NCBI RefSeq assembly: GCF_010183535.1
Contig: NC_071329.1
Location: 11,222,001 to 11,286,000 of the forward strand
DNA from: Caenorhabditis remanei
Lineage: Eukaryota > Nematoda > Chromadorea > Rhabditida > Rhabditidae
Direction: 5' to 3'
DNA length: 64,000 nucleotides
Below the pieces are notes generated by a model. That model saw only the letters and a program-made list of their open reading frames with translations, made no database searches and was not told the origin of the DNA. The translations under genes and the position numbers were made by a program. This document shows, piece by piece, positions 1 to 10,695 of the stretch (positions within the stretch are counted from its first letter, which is position 1; the number at the start of each line of letters is the position of its first letter).

Positions 1-262
1 TGCTTTCAGGAGATTTTTGTCTAATTTTGCATTTCGATCCATCTCTTTAACGAGTGGTTTCACTTTTGACGTAGCAAACTCTTTGACTGAAATCCGAAAG
101 TATTAAGTTTTTATTTTGTAAACAATTGAATTAACCTTTTTCGACAAGTTTCATCTCATTTTCGGATAGATGTTGAAGTGGATAAACGGGTCGACATTTG
201 ATAGATTTAGTTGAGAATTTAGTTACAGAAGCCAATGGAACTCCTCGTGAAAGTTTCAACAT
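1..262 (-). CDS. acdh-2: Acyl-CoA dehydrogenase, N-terminal part (runs off the window)
   Basis: Exon 1 is 262-136 and exon 2 is 86 to beyond base 1, joined in phase 1 (GT at 135-134, AG at 88-87). The first ~30 residues are basic and Ser/Thr-rich, as in a mitochondrial presequence. They are followed by HLSENE and, in exon 2, VKEFATSKVKPLVKEMD, the first helices of the acyl-CoA dehydrogenase N-terminal domain of the short/branched-chain type. The enzyme would oxidise short or branched acyl-CoAs in mitochondria, using FAD. An acceptor-like TTTTTTGCAG lies just upstream of the ATG, suggesting trans-splicing. The symbol rests on the neighbouring insulin and thioesterase genes, which flank acdh-2 in C. 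elegans as I recall; acdh-1 cannot be excluded from this fragment. Confidence 0.75.
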
Positions 263-734
263 TCTGCAAAAAATCGAAAAATGAAAAAAGAGAGAATGAT
301 AGAAATCAAAGAGAAAATCACAGAAGAGAAAAAAGAAAATTAACTTCCGAATTGCTATCACGTGGTAGGTACAAAACGGGTACAAGAAACAAATAAAGAT
401 AAATGGAGGTCAGAATAGACAATTTTAAAAAGAAGAAATGCAAGAAATGAGCTCAGAAAACTCCGACGAACCCTTTTTATTCTGACAGTTGGAGGTAGAT
501 GATCAAAGAAAACATATGGAAAAAAAAGGGTGTTAGGTGTGTGGTCAATGATGTTTGTAGAGTTGGTCGATGGATATATTCGAAAAGAATAGTATCTTTA
601 ACTTGTTGAACACTTGAGGTATTTTTATGGAGTAATTTCTCTGAGAGGTAGCTCTATTCCCCCAAATAATATTTTTCCGAACTATAACGTTTTCTGAAAG
701 TAGTCTGAAGAAGCCCTCGATAAAGGTTTAAAAC
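263..734. other. Upstream region of the acyl-CoA dehydrogenase
   Basis: AT-rich sequence with no coding signal. It probably holds the promoter of the minus-strand acyl-CoA dehydrogenase. It ends at the 8-bp target duplication of the neighbouring transposon-like element. Confidence 0.4.
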
Positions 735-1130
735 CAGACTTGTCACGGGCCGGGCCGGGCCAAAATCGTGAAAAATCTCGGCCCGGCCCTGCCCGCTCGG
801 CCCGTTTTGAAACATTTTTTCAAAACATTTTGAGTTTTTGAGTTTTTTTTTGGAAATTTTTGGAAATTTTTTGAACTTTTTTGAAAAAAGTATAGTTTTC
901 GAATAAACATTTAAAATTGAATCAAAATGTGAATATGCATGATAATTTAAGCATTTTTACTCTATTTTTTCGAAAAATTTCAAAATAAAATTGGTAAAAA
1001 TGGGTACCCATTTTTGAATCCGGGCCGACCGGGCCGGGCCGGGCCAAGAGAAGTTTCGGCCCAGCCCGGCCCGGTCAAGAAAAATCTCGGCCCGGCCCGG
1101 CCCGGCCCGGCCCGATTTTTGACAAGTCTG
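735..1130. mobile_element. hAT-like MITE with GGCCCG-rich subterminal arrays
   Basis: A 396-bp element bounded by perfect 11-bp inverted ends, CAGACTTGTCA at 735-745 and TGACAAGTCTG at 1120-1130. The 8-bp direct repeat TTTAAAAC flanks it at 727-734 and 1131-1138. Arrays of GGGCC/GGCCC units lie just inside both ends and the centre is AT-rich. Eight-bp target duplications and ends beginning CA(G) are typical of hAT transposons. No transposase ORF is present, so this is a non-autonomous copy. A related pair lies at 17920-18684. Confidence 0.75.
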
Positions 1131-1138
1131 TTTAAAAC

Positions 1139-4100
1139 ATTTTCATTCTCATCCATTTTGTACCTTTTTTGAGAATAACTCTGTAGTCAGATTGTAGTCA
1201 GATTGTAAGTTTACTCTCCTACCGTACACCCTAGTCTTCTCATCTCAAATGCACCTTCTGGATTGAGAATTATTGCATGTTAATTACACATTCAAGGAAG
1301 AAAGATATGAGGTCAATGGTCATTGATCTATCTTCCATTCAAAAAACTGACGAACTGCGGAAAAATGTTTCAGAGGTCCAAAAAGTTCTGAACGTACAGT
1401 GCACATTCCAAAGTGTTGATAATGTCGATAATTTATTTCAAAACTTCCTCCATCTTTGGAAGCTGCACTGGAATAAATCTCAAGCATAGAAATAAATTAC
1501 TTTTGAAATCATATTGATCATTTCTGATTCTCTGAATCGCTTCCTCTTCTTTTTTAGCCTATCTGCGAAAACTGTCGTCTGTTAAATTCAGATCCACACA
1601 GCACAAATCACTATCATACACTACGGTTTTCCGAGTTACTTTATCATAAAATTTGTGTAATCTCCGAACTGCAAGTCATCATAATTTGCTCTCATTACGG
1701 ATTTCTGCCTTTTTTCTGCCTTTTTCAGAGATTTTATCAGAAATCACGTCTAAAGACGAAAGCGCAACGAAAGATGAACCATGAGAAATGAACCGTGGAA
1801 TTAGTTTACTGGATTTGGTGTAAGATCAGTCTGCAAAAGAGATATTTTAGCAGAAAATAAAAACAAAGTCGAACTGGAAAATATACTATTTAAGAGTTAT
1901 CAGACCACGTTCCAGAAAGATCAGATTTAAAAATCTAGTCCTGAAAAATTTAAACGATTCGTTTACTGTCAAAAAGACAATAACAATTTTCAGTTTTCTT
2001 TAGAATCTGGAATCAATTGAGGCAGGATGAAATGTCATGTTGAACTTCTTGAAATAGTTTCATTTACTTTCTCACATGATTACTTTTCCTTTTCGTTTCT
2101 TAAGATTCCACTCACAATTCTTTCATATATTTTCCATATTCATTTTGCAAGTGAATTGTCTCTCTTGATTGTTTTGTGAGCATAATATAATTGTTTTTCC
2201 GAAATTTTATTTTTCTGTCTTTTGCATCGAAAATCGCTTGAACTATTTATCTTCAGAATACCTTCATTCCAAACCGAAGAACTAATATGTTTATCACAAG
2301 ACTGCGATAATTGTAGTGATCACAGAATTCCCTCACATGGAAAAGTACGAAATAGTAAAATATTTTTCTGAAAATCACAACATCATTGTCTGAAACTGTC
2401 ACGTGATATCTGCTGAAAACTGTAAAAGTTGCATTTTTGTTTACTTTCTGAAGCCTTATTATCACTTAATTCCACACATGTTTGTGTAGGTGGATGTGAT
2501 GATGAACTCACCGGAAATCATATGATTTCAAATGAACATTCTTTTCAACTTTTGCTTTAAATCTTCTTCTTCTTCTTTTTCTTTGTTGGTCTCTGAAATT
2601 TGTTGTCACTTCTTCCCTCCCCTAGACACCTTCATCAATGAAAACGTGAGTCATTCTCAAATATTCACTTGTTTTTCTTTTTCTTCATTTTGTGTTTTGA
2701 GTTCCAATCTGTTCAGTTTAAACTCGAAATTTGGAATTTGGACATTGAGACTGTATTATTTGTCTTTTTCTCTTGTTTCGTAGATTGTTTTATAGTGGAA
2801 AATGTGGCAAACAAGTATTATAGATAACACATTTGTAACTCTTTTCATATTGGGAAGTCTTCCCAAGAATTAATTGTGTATAGGTACAAAGTGAACACGA
2901 TAATTCGGGAATGATTAGTGTTGATAGAAAAGAGATAGTTCCGAGTGAACTCACGGCTCGGTTCAGAGTTTCAGAGAACTGGAAAACTGACAATGAGACA
3001 TAATTATGACATAATTATCTATAAGTGGTAAAGTCATCGAAGTGATTCTGAGGCTTATGTTGGACAAGTCTCTATGTCTGAGTTTGGCTGGAATATTAGA
3101 CTAGACGATTATTTCGATATCATTGGGCAGAAACAAGCAAACTACAGGTCAATCGCCTTCGATTCAGACGGACTGACTATAGAGGTTTTGACGAGAGCAA
3201 GTTGATAGGATCATTCAAACATCGCTCATCGAGAATTGTATGTCTTCCAAATTAAAAAGTTTGAAACTTCAACAAGTATCAGAATTCTGATGATTCAATT
3301 GAAGGTTTCATCTGAAGCCTTTTGAGGGAATGTGACTACTCATAAGTTTTTTTGTTTTCCAAGTCATGAGCTATTGAATTTCGATCAAAAAACAAATAAT
3401 TTGATGACAAAAAAACTCGAAGGAATCACCCATTTTGAATACTACTCCCCCACCTTTTCTTCCAGTTCGCTAATATGTTTTTTTTCTTTTTTCTAGTTTC
3501 AGTAATCTCCATAGTTTCATTTAAATGATTGTAAAGTCAAGTCTTCTCCGGAAACCGTAAATTCTCTCTTTTTTTCCCGAGACACTCCATTTGTCTGGCT
3601 TCATCAAACTTCATTCTTATCAATAATTTCAGAAAATGTTGCCAAAATTCAATATAATTCTATCATAATTCGTTCACCGACTTGATCACCTGACTCGCTT
3701 TTTCTTATCAATTTCTGGAATTTCTAGATCAAAAAGCATAGGAAACACACGTGAATCTTATTATTCGTGTATTTTTTCTTTCTCTGTTTACTACTGTTCC
3801 AGATACAAAAAACAGAGAAAACTAACGACAGATGCCCCAGATACCGACGTATTGTTTTGATGTAAAATGAGAATAAGGAAAAACATGAAAATGAGAGATA
3901 AATCATTATTCAAGGAACAAGTGGGCGTTGGAGTTAATGTCAAATCTGATGTTCGTACCTGAACAGGAAGAAAACAGTGTCGTCAAAAATTCGAAATTCC
4001 AAAGAATTCAAATGATGCAAGAAAAAGAGAAGGCCAGCTACGGATTTCAGGATATTATTCGAAGATTACTATAGAAGAGAACGGAAAACACTTCCCTCAA

Positions 4101-4977
4101 TCTGAAAATATATGATTTTCTTTCAGTAAAGCTCTTGTTGAAAGAGTAAATCTAAGATTTAATCAGTCGAAACGAACAACTGAAAACGATTGTACCCGAA
4201 AACTTGAGTCAAATGCCTGAATGATACTGCTCCGGTTCGAAAAATGCTGAAAGACAGTTCTGATTCTAACCATCGCTTGTGACCTATTTCCTTGCATCAT
4301 CATATCCGTTTGCTAGTGTAGAGAATCAAAACTCTGAAAGCTGTTGGATAGTTTTAATTAGTGGTTCGAACTCTGACAGCATCTTTCATACAATTATTTC
4401 TTGGTATGATTTGAATAGTACAGTATGAGCAACTGATACTCATCTCAGGCTAAAAACAAGTTAGAGTTGCTGGTGACGAAGTTTCTTCTACAATTTATTC
4501 TCGGATATTCAGAGAATTTGTGCAGGTGGTGGCCCCCAGTAATCATTCTCATATTGATGAAACTATTTTCGGACTTCCATACCCATGTAGTACTTTGACA
4601 CTTTTCTCTCTGAAAATAACAACTCTATAAGCACATAATCTTCTTTCTGTTCACTTGACACTAATTCCTTTTTGATCTACTCCTACTTTTTTGAAATTTG
4701 TGTTCTCATTATCAGTTATACAGTTGTTTCGAGTACTTTCATCCAGTTGTCTCATTCTGCTTTTTTATTAAATTCTAGATGAATCAATACACGTCATTTT
4801 GTTGTGTCAGTCACTGCTTCTCGTTGACAATCACATCTCTTTCCTCCCCCGAGTTGCCCACCTAAGACTCCGCCCCTTTTCAGATAGTCTAGAATTAGAA
4901 GACTCCGCCCATTATCCGTCTGTATCTGCATATAAATAATCAAAATTCTTCAAAATTTTCAGATTCGAAAAACAAAA
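1139..4977. other. Long intergenic region
   Basis: About 3.8 kb of AT-rich sequence. I see short chance ORFs only, none with a recognisable domain or coherent splice structure. The last 120 bp carry the promoter signals of the first insulin gene. Confidence 0.4.
4868..4937 (+). promoter_or_regulatory. Promoter of first insulin-like gene: two CTCCGCCC boxes and TATA box
   Basis: CTCCGCCC occurs at 4868-4875 and 4903-4910, the reverse complement of a GC-box. TATAAATA follows at about 4931-4938, roughly 45 bp before the ATG at 4978. The same octamer lies upstream of the other two insulin genes (6326-6333, 7424-7431, 7467-7474). Its role as a regulatory site is inference. Confidence 0.45.
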
Positions 4978-5718
4978 ATGAGATCTCTTTTCGTCCTTTT
5001 CGTCGTCTTCATTGCTTTGGTTGCTCTCTTCGGGGATACTGACGGAGCTCCATCTCATCACAAAAAACACTTAAAATGCACTGAGAAATTGTACACTGCT
5101 CTGAGAAGTCTCTGCAGTTATCGAGGAGAAAGTGGTGAGTTAATCGTATTTTTTATCTAGTTTTGAACTATAATTCTAATAGATTAATTCGAATATTCTG
5201 TCAGTTCATTTTCCAGTTCGTTTGGGTGTAAAATGTGTGCTCAATTTATTTTCGGACACACATTCGAAAAAATTAAATTTAGATTTTCCTGAAAAAGTCC
5301 AAAGTGTTCTTGCTAATCTTCTTTCTAATCATTTCGAAACATTTCACGTGTTTCGTTTAACCTGTCATTCAGAATGACATGTTCCTCTCTCAATGACCTC
5401 TATTACTCGATTTCTCTTTCTAGTTTAATCATTTTCTATTTTGAGATGAGCAATCTAAACAACAAAATATTCGAAACTTGTTTGACGAACTTGTTCTAGT
5501 GACTCACTTTTCTCTTGAGAAACATGATAAAAAGTGTTCCTCCGATATTGTAGTTTAAGTGTTCGAAACAAATAAAATACATCAATTCAAATTCTTTTTC
5601 AATTTCAGAATTCCTCCGTACATCCGCTTCGAAATGCTGTCAGAGCAACTGTGATCTCTCTGAGATGATGACAATGTGCGTCGTGGCTCCAAACTTCGAA
5701 GACGATATTATCTCATAA
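4978..5718 (+). CDS. Insulin-like peptide (three canonical disulfides)
   Basis: Exons are 4978-5134 and 5609-5718, joined in phase 1, giving 88 residues. Residues 1-24 form a signal peptide ending near TDGA. The B domain has Cys34 and Cys46 (C-x11-C). The A domain has Cys62-Cys63, Cys67 and Cys76 (CC-x3-C-x8-C), exactly the insulin pattern with no extra pair. The intron falls between B and A domains, as in other insulin genes. The connecting peptide is very short and has no clear dibasic site, so the product is probably a single chain. The secreted ligand would act on the DAF-2-type receptor. It belongs to the C. elegans ins-11/12/13 neighbourhood; I cannot assign which orthologue. Confidence 0.9.
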
Positions 5719-6456
5719 AGATTTCAATCATTTTGTTGGCCATGAATATGTCATTGTCTCGTTTCAGTGAACTGTCTAACTAATTACTACTGTAGATTTT
5801 GTGATAATACTGTATCATCCATGTAAAATAAACTACGAATGAATGAATTGAACCATGAGTACGTGTTTTTTTTCTCTTTCTGAATAGATACTGAACGGAC
5901 TGATACCGAAAGATGCACAGTTTGTTATCAGTTCTTTTTATGATAAATTCAGTGTCCATCTTCCTAGAAAAACAAAAACTGATAAAAACGCAAACGTTTT
6001 TTCAGTCCTAAAAGACAATGCAATAAAACTATATGATTCAATGAATAAATTAAAATTTCGAATGTCATTTTCTAAATTTGGCGCACGCCTCCAGAATAAT
6101 AAAACTTTTTTATCTGCTCCGGAGGTGGTTCCATTTTGTAAAGTTCATTTAATAACATGTGCAAAACGATATAACTCCCTCAGAAAACACTTTTTTCGTT
6201 TCCTTAACGAAGACCCTTTCCTTGTTAATAATTGATGCGATGACATTTCCAATATACTGCTTCCGAATTCTTCCACCCTTTACAATACTTTTTTTCGGGT
6301 ACTTATTGGAATGATACAGCCTAAACTCCGCCCACTCTTACTGCCAAGTCTTTAGGCATTTCATCAAGAAGCTCCACCCATTTTCGAAGAATTTAAAAGG
6401 AGTCCTTCGGAACATTCAGAATCATCTCACCGACCGTTCGACAACCTACTTCCGTG
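5719..6456. other. Spacer between insulin genes 1 and 2
   Basis: Holds the 3' end of the first insulin gene (AATAAA-like signal near 5827) and the promoter of the second. CTCCGCCC lies at 6326-6333, a CTCCACCC variant near 6372, and an ATTTAAAAG TATA-like box near 6391. I see no other gene. Confidence 0.45.
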
Positions 6457-6718
6457 ATGATTGCTGTTCGTACCTTTTTCATCTTGGCACTCGTCTTCGT
6501 GATGCTTTCTTCAACTGAGGCTGCCACTGGATGCGTTCACAAAGTTCTCAAATCAATGAGAGTCATCTGTGAAAACGTTGACAATCGTAAGTTTAACTGA
6601 GACTTCAAACCAGCATTTCTTCAATTGAAAAATTTCAGATTCGCTCCTCAAAAAGGCACACCAATGTTGCAAATCAAGCTGCTCAATGGATGATATGTGG
6701 GCTCTTTGTCATGAATAG
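6457..6718 (+). CDS. Insulin-like peptide, shortest of the three
   Basis: Exons are 6457-6586 and 6639-6718, phase 1, separated by a 52-bp intron, giving 69 residues. Residues 1-22 are a hydrophobic signal peptide ending STEA. The B domain cysteines are 26 and 38 (C-x11-C). The A domain has Cys53-Cys54, Cys58 and Cys67 in the CC-x3-C-x8-C order. The chain stops two residues after the last cysteine, so it lacks the acidic tail of its two neighbours. Intron position and phase are identical in all three genes, which indicates local duplication. Secreted ligand; receptor agonist or antagonist activity cannot be read from sequence. Confidence 0.9.
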
Positions 6719-7566
6719 CTGCTCCTTTTATCGATAATTTATAATTATGATCTTATTATTCCATCCGATCTTTGCGTTTCAAAAAGAGAATGAATTTGCT
6801 TGAGCATTGTTAAACCTCCGTTTTCCTTCCCTTCCCTTCCGTGATCTAAGAATCCAGAATGACGTCAAAAAGTCATCAGAATTGTGGGTGGAAAAACACT
6901 GAAAAGTGTGCTCATAATGAACCCCACACATCATTAAATAACAGTGACAAACCGGTTGTGAACTTGAGAGAAACGCCCGTTTTGTTTGTTTTAAAACTCG
7001 GGACACGAACTTGATTTCAAATTGGAGAAAATAAGAAGTTTGAGGTCGAATGGGTGCAAAGCAGATCTAAAATTAGAGCGATTTATGGAAAATGTACTGA
7101 AAAGTATGAAAAACTGTACATTAAAAGTCGGGTTTTGGAGCACCCGATTTTCAGAAAACAGAAGACTCACAAAGAAACAAAGCAACTCTTTGAAACTTTG
7201 TTTCTCTTTTTCTTATGTAGTTGATAGTATACTTCTACTTTATTCCGTAACAAAAAATACCAAAACCAGTCCGAAAGTAATCTTATCAAGGTCACATTAC
7301 CCTTCTCCGAAAGTTATACTTTACTCGATTTCTTTCCCAAATCATAACCCATATCTTTTGCACGGAAAAAGGAACTTTCCCTCCAACTTTCCGCCCTTCC
7401 CTTTTCCTTCAGTTCATTCACGACTCCGCCCACTTTCCTCCCCAACTTGCTTGCAACTAAAAAGAACTCCGCCCAAATTCGTTTAACCCGATCGTACTAT
7501 AAAAACGATTGTTGAGACGGGCTGAAACATTATCCTTCAATTCTAGGAATCGAATTCTTCTAAAAT
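6719..7566. other. Spacer between insulin genes 2 and 3, with promoter of gene 3
   Basis: A 154-codon plus-strand open frame (7022-7486) crosses this spacer but has no recognisable domain and overlaps the promoter. Regulatory-looking signals are CTCCGCCC at 7424-7431 and 7467-7474, and a TATAAAA box at about 7498-7504, roughly 65 bp before the ATG of gene 3. Confidence 0.4.
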
Positions 7567-7892
7567 ATGTCTCGTCAAATTTGCTTCGTATTTGCTCTCT
7601 TCATGATCTCATTCCTTCTTTTGGATCAAGTTCACAGTGCTCCACATCACAATAAAAAACATGCTGCTTGTCAATACAGACTCTTCAAAACACTAAACAC
7701 ATTATGCAACAAAATGGGAGATCTCGGTTAGTTGCTTTTCTCAAATTTCGATTCAAAATTCTAGTTTTTTCAGAAACCATCAAAGCCACAGCTGCTCGTT
7801 GTTGTAAGGAGAACTGTGATCTGACAGAGATGTATTCTGCATGTACACTGAATCCAAACAATGGATCTGATGAGTCAACAGAATCGTATTGA
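7567..7892 (+). CDS. Insulin-like peptide (third of tandem array)
   Basis: Exons are 7567-7726 and 7774-7892, phase 1, giving 92 residues. The signal peptide covers residues 1-24 (ends VHS). B-domain cysteines are 35 and 47; A-domain cysteines are 63-64, 68 and 77 in the CC-x3-C-x8-C pattern. The mature start APHHNKKH resembles APSHHKKH in the first gene, and both end in an acidic tail, so genes 1 and 3 are the closest pair. AAATAAAAT near 8017 is a likely polyadenylation signal. The orthologue within the C. elegans ins-11/12/13 set is not assigned. Confidence 0.9.
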
Positions 7893-10568
7893 TCCATCAA
7901 CAAATCCAATCAAAATGTGCAATTTCTACTCTCCAATGACTTCTAAGATCTCTAATATGATGATATCAGAATTGATTTTAATGGAATATGTTCTCGTTTT
8001 TCTTTCTTGTTCTCAAATAAAATATATATTATTCATGAATTGATAAAAGAAAAAACGTAGAAATGAAGTGACGAGCATTTCTCCGCATACTGATAACAAT
8101 CTACTCCAGGAGTAGCTGAAACGAGAAAAATAAAATAAATGAGTATTTGATTTGGAAGTATTTTGTTTAAAGTTCCGGTCATGATTGACGTCAGATGGAA
8201 TCTTAAATAAGAAAAAAACAGGCTGAAACTGATGTTGAAAGTAGGAAAAGAAAAAGGAAAATGCGTGGGTTATTCTGAAGATAAGAACTTAAATTTCACA
8301 CTTTTTGACATGTGTCTATCTTGAATTTCAGGAATTCTTCTGAATCATTTGGAGAAAAATACATATAATAGGAATGCAGGGATGATCATAGAACATTAAT
8401 GTTGGTTTCAATCAGGAAACAAGTTCCAGAGCTTTTTCAATCATCAGACAACACGTGAATTTCTGTAAACAAATTAACACAAACTGGACTGATTTCCCGT
8501 AATCTTTTATATGTACACTCTCTTCTTTTCTTTGAGAATGAGTGAACATTTCCTGGAACGTTTGAATATTTAAAACACTCAATCTTTAATCCAAACTGAT
8601 ACTTCTCTTTTTGAAAAAAAAAGAACTATTTGATGAAAAAAAAAAGATTTTTTTGGTTTTGATATAACTCGTTCGATAGCCTTCACATTCCTGAAACAAA
8701 ACAAATTAACCCATTGTTTTTACCATTTTTCTCGTTATTTCAGATCAAGAATCCAATCGTTTCGTTGCTGATCTTCATTCTTCGACACACCCATGAAATA
8801 TATCTGACACTATTGAGCATCTGATTAAAAGTTCTCTCTCATTTTGCATGACGGAATTAATAGTACAAAACAAAGTGATTCAAAGTTTAAGAGTATGAAG
8901 AGTCAGGAATGATGCTGTTTGCTGTTTCTCCAGAGTTTTTCAGAATCATAATTAGTTGGAGATTGTAACAATGTACGGGTACGGAATAGTTGAATGTACT
9001 GTATTTAGATTCGAAAAACAAAATTTGTTATTGATTATTCAAAATTCAAAGCTGTATGGATTAAACCAAGTGTGTAATTTTCCAGTTCTCTCTCTTCTTA
9101 ATATGATTGTTTTCCTGTCAGAAACTAATTGAAACTTGTTAAAAATCGTGATTATAAACTGAAAAACAGTCGGATTGACCGATTAATCTTATTTCCAAAA
9201 CACTCAGATAACCCAGTGATCTTCTAATAAGAACAAGTTTTCACTTGTCACAAAGTCCGTCTGCAAAACAGAAAAAAATAAACAAACAACGGGAAAGAAA
9301 ACAAGAATTTGTTGGCATCTCGCCAATTTAATCAACCCATTAATAATCGCACACTCCTCTTCATTTTTCCGTGAATTCGTTCCAATTATTCTTGTTTCTT
9401 CCAAAAAATGAACTATTCGTAACCTAATCGGTACTCGTCGGTGCCTGTCCCCTTTCGACTTGTTTACATTTAAAATTTCTGAGATTAGGTTAAGACTAAA
9501 GTGGGCGATAACCCAGAGACACTGAACTTTTTTGGTGTCACTTTTCTTTGCAGCGTGAAGGGATTCTCAAAAATACGTAAACTGGGCCATCGGACCGGGG
9601 GTCAACTACAACGGAAGAAGAACTTTTCCGAGGTGAAATGGCAAATGGATATGAGAACAACAATTGGAAACCAACGAAGAAAGTATCACACAAAGATATT
9701 GAGGTTGTTGGAGATGAGACCATGAAATTTTCGATAAAGACACTTTTCGATAAATTTCAGATTAGTATAAACTCCAATTAATCATTTCCTCATCCGACGT
9801 CATCTTGTTTCCCAGACTTGTGAATCTCATGAGATCATATATGCTGTCAACAACAAAGCTTATAACATTTAGGAATCAGAAGCGTACATCTGTAAACAAA
9901 ATGTCTTACACTTAGATATAAGAGAACACTAATTAAGGGATTGTAAGCACTAATGACTGGAAAGCATTGGATGTTCACGTAAACAATTCTTTATCGCTAC
10001 TGTAATTACGAAGAGAATACATTGTGACGTCATAACTAGGCTCACAAGGTAGGTCGCAACTTTTAGATTCGAAGGAATTTAAGATTTGGCTTTCAAATCT
10101 TTCTAACTAGAAATGAAACCGTATTTAGGTTGACAAGGTGATGCTGGAATTGTCTTTTTAACTTTTCAAAATGTTTGCACGGTATTTTAATTGCAGTTCA
10201 ATCAATCAACGATCCTCGAACTTGAAACGAAGAGGGGGCTGGAAAGTTCAAAATCGAATTTTCAAACGTACTTTCAGAATATATTCGTGGCAACGAGACA
10301 CGCTTACGAGAATAGTAGCTTCATTATCATTACAACCGAAGGTAACCTTACGTTAGTTGAGGAATTTGAAACTGCCATAATAGACTTCATCACATTTAAA
10401 AAATGAAATCCGTTATTTAAAAAAATGTTTTTTATTTGGAGTCTCTCAACAAACAAAGAATATGATGCTCCAATTGACCCAGAACTAGTTCCATAATCAG
10501 TATGGATAAACACATGTCTTTAAAAGTGAGGTAACCCTGAAGTTCACTACGAAGAAGCATTTTAGAAA
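7893..10568. other. Intergenic region with weak coding traces
   Basis: No complete gene recognised. Two weak coding traces are present: a possible galectin-type exon at about 9575-9781 (listed separately), and a short frame at 10191-10406 beginning at a TTGCAG acceptor-like site, with no domain I can name. The rest is AT-rich. Confidence 0.35.
9575..9781 (+). pseudogene. Possible lectin-like coding remnant
   Basis: A run of codons reading EMANGYENNNWKPTKKV, then KDIEVVGDETMKFSIKTLF and FQISIN, before a TAA near 9781. It has the strand spacing of the second half of a galectin fold (W-x-P, then G-x-x-F-x-I-x-x-x-x-x-x-F-x-I). Upstream, two other frames are briefly protein-like (NWAIGPGVNYNG) but are interrupted, and no clean start or splice chain can be built. 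It may be a decayed gene or one exon of a gene I cannot assemble. The galectin resemblance is weak. Confidence 0.22.
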
Positions 10569-10570
10569 TA

Positions 10571-10693
10571 CAGTACCGGCCAAAACATATCATATTTTGC
10601 CTTTTTCAGTTGAAAATGCCTAACTCGACACACTCAAAGTTGGACATTTTCCAACGTAAAATGGCAAAATATAATATCTTTTGGCCCGTACTG
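10571..10693. mobile_element. Tc1/mariner-type MITE
   Basis: A 123-bp imperfect palindrome beginning CAGTACCGGCCAAAA and ending TTTTGGCCCGTACTG, with about 30 bp of paired arms. The TA dinucleotides directly outside both ends (10569-10570, 10694-10695) fit the TA target duplication of mariner-family elements. It has no coding capacity. Confidence 0.65.
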
Positions 10694-10695
10694 TA

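Noticed and set aside
735..1130. GGCCCG array as a CpG-type promoter or simple satellite
   Set aside because: The inverted termini and 8-bp target duplication identify a transposon-like unit.
1277..1489. 70-codon plus-strand frame after the first GGCCCG element
   Set aside because: No recognisable family and no flanking exon; treated as chance.
7022..7486. A 154-codon plus-strand open frame between insulin genes 2 and 3
   Set aside because: No ATG start, no domain, biased Ser/Pro/Phe end, and it overlaps the TATA/GC-box promoter of the third insulin gene.
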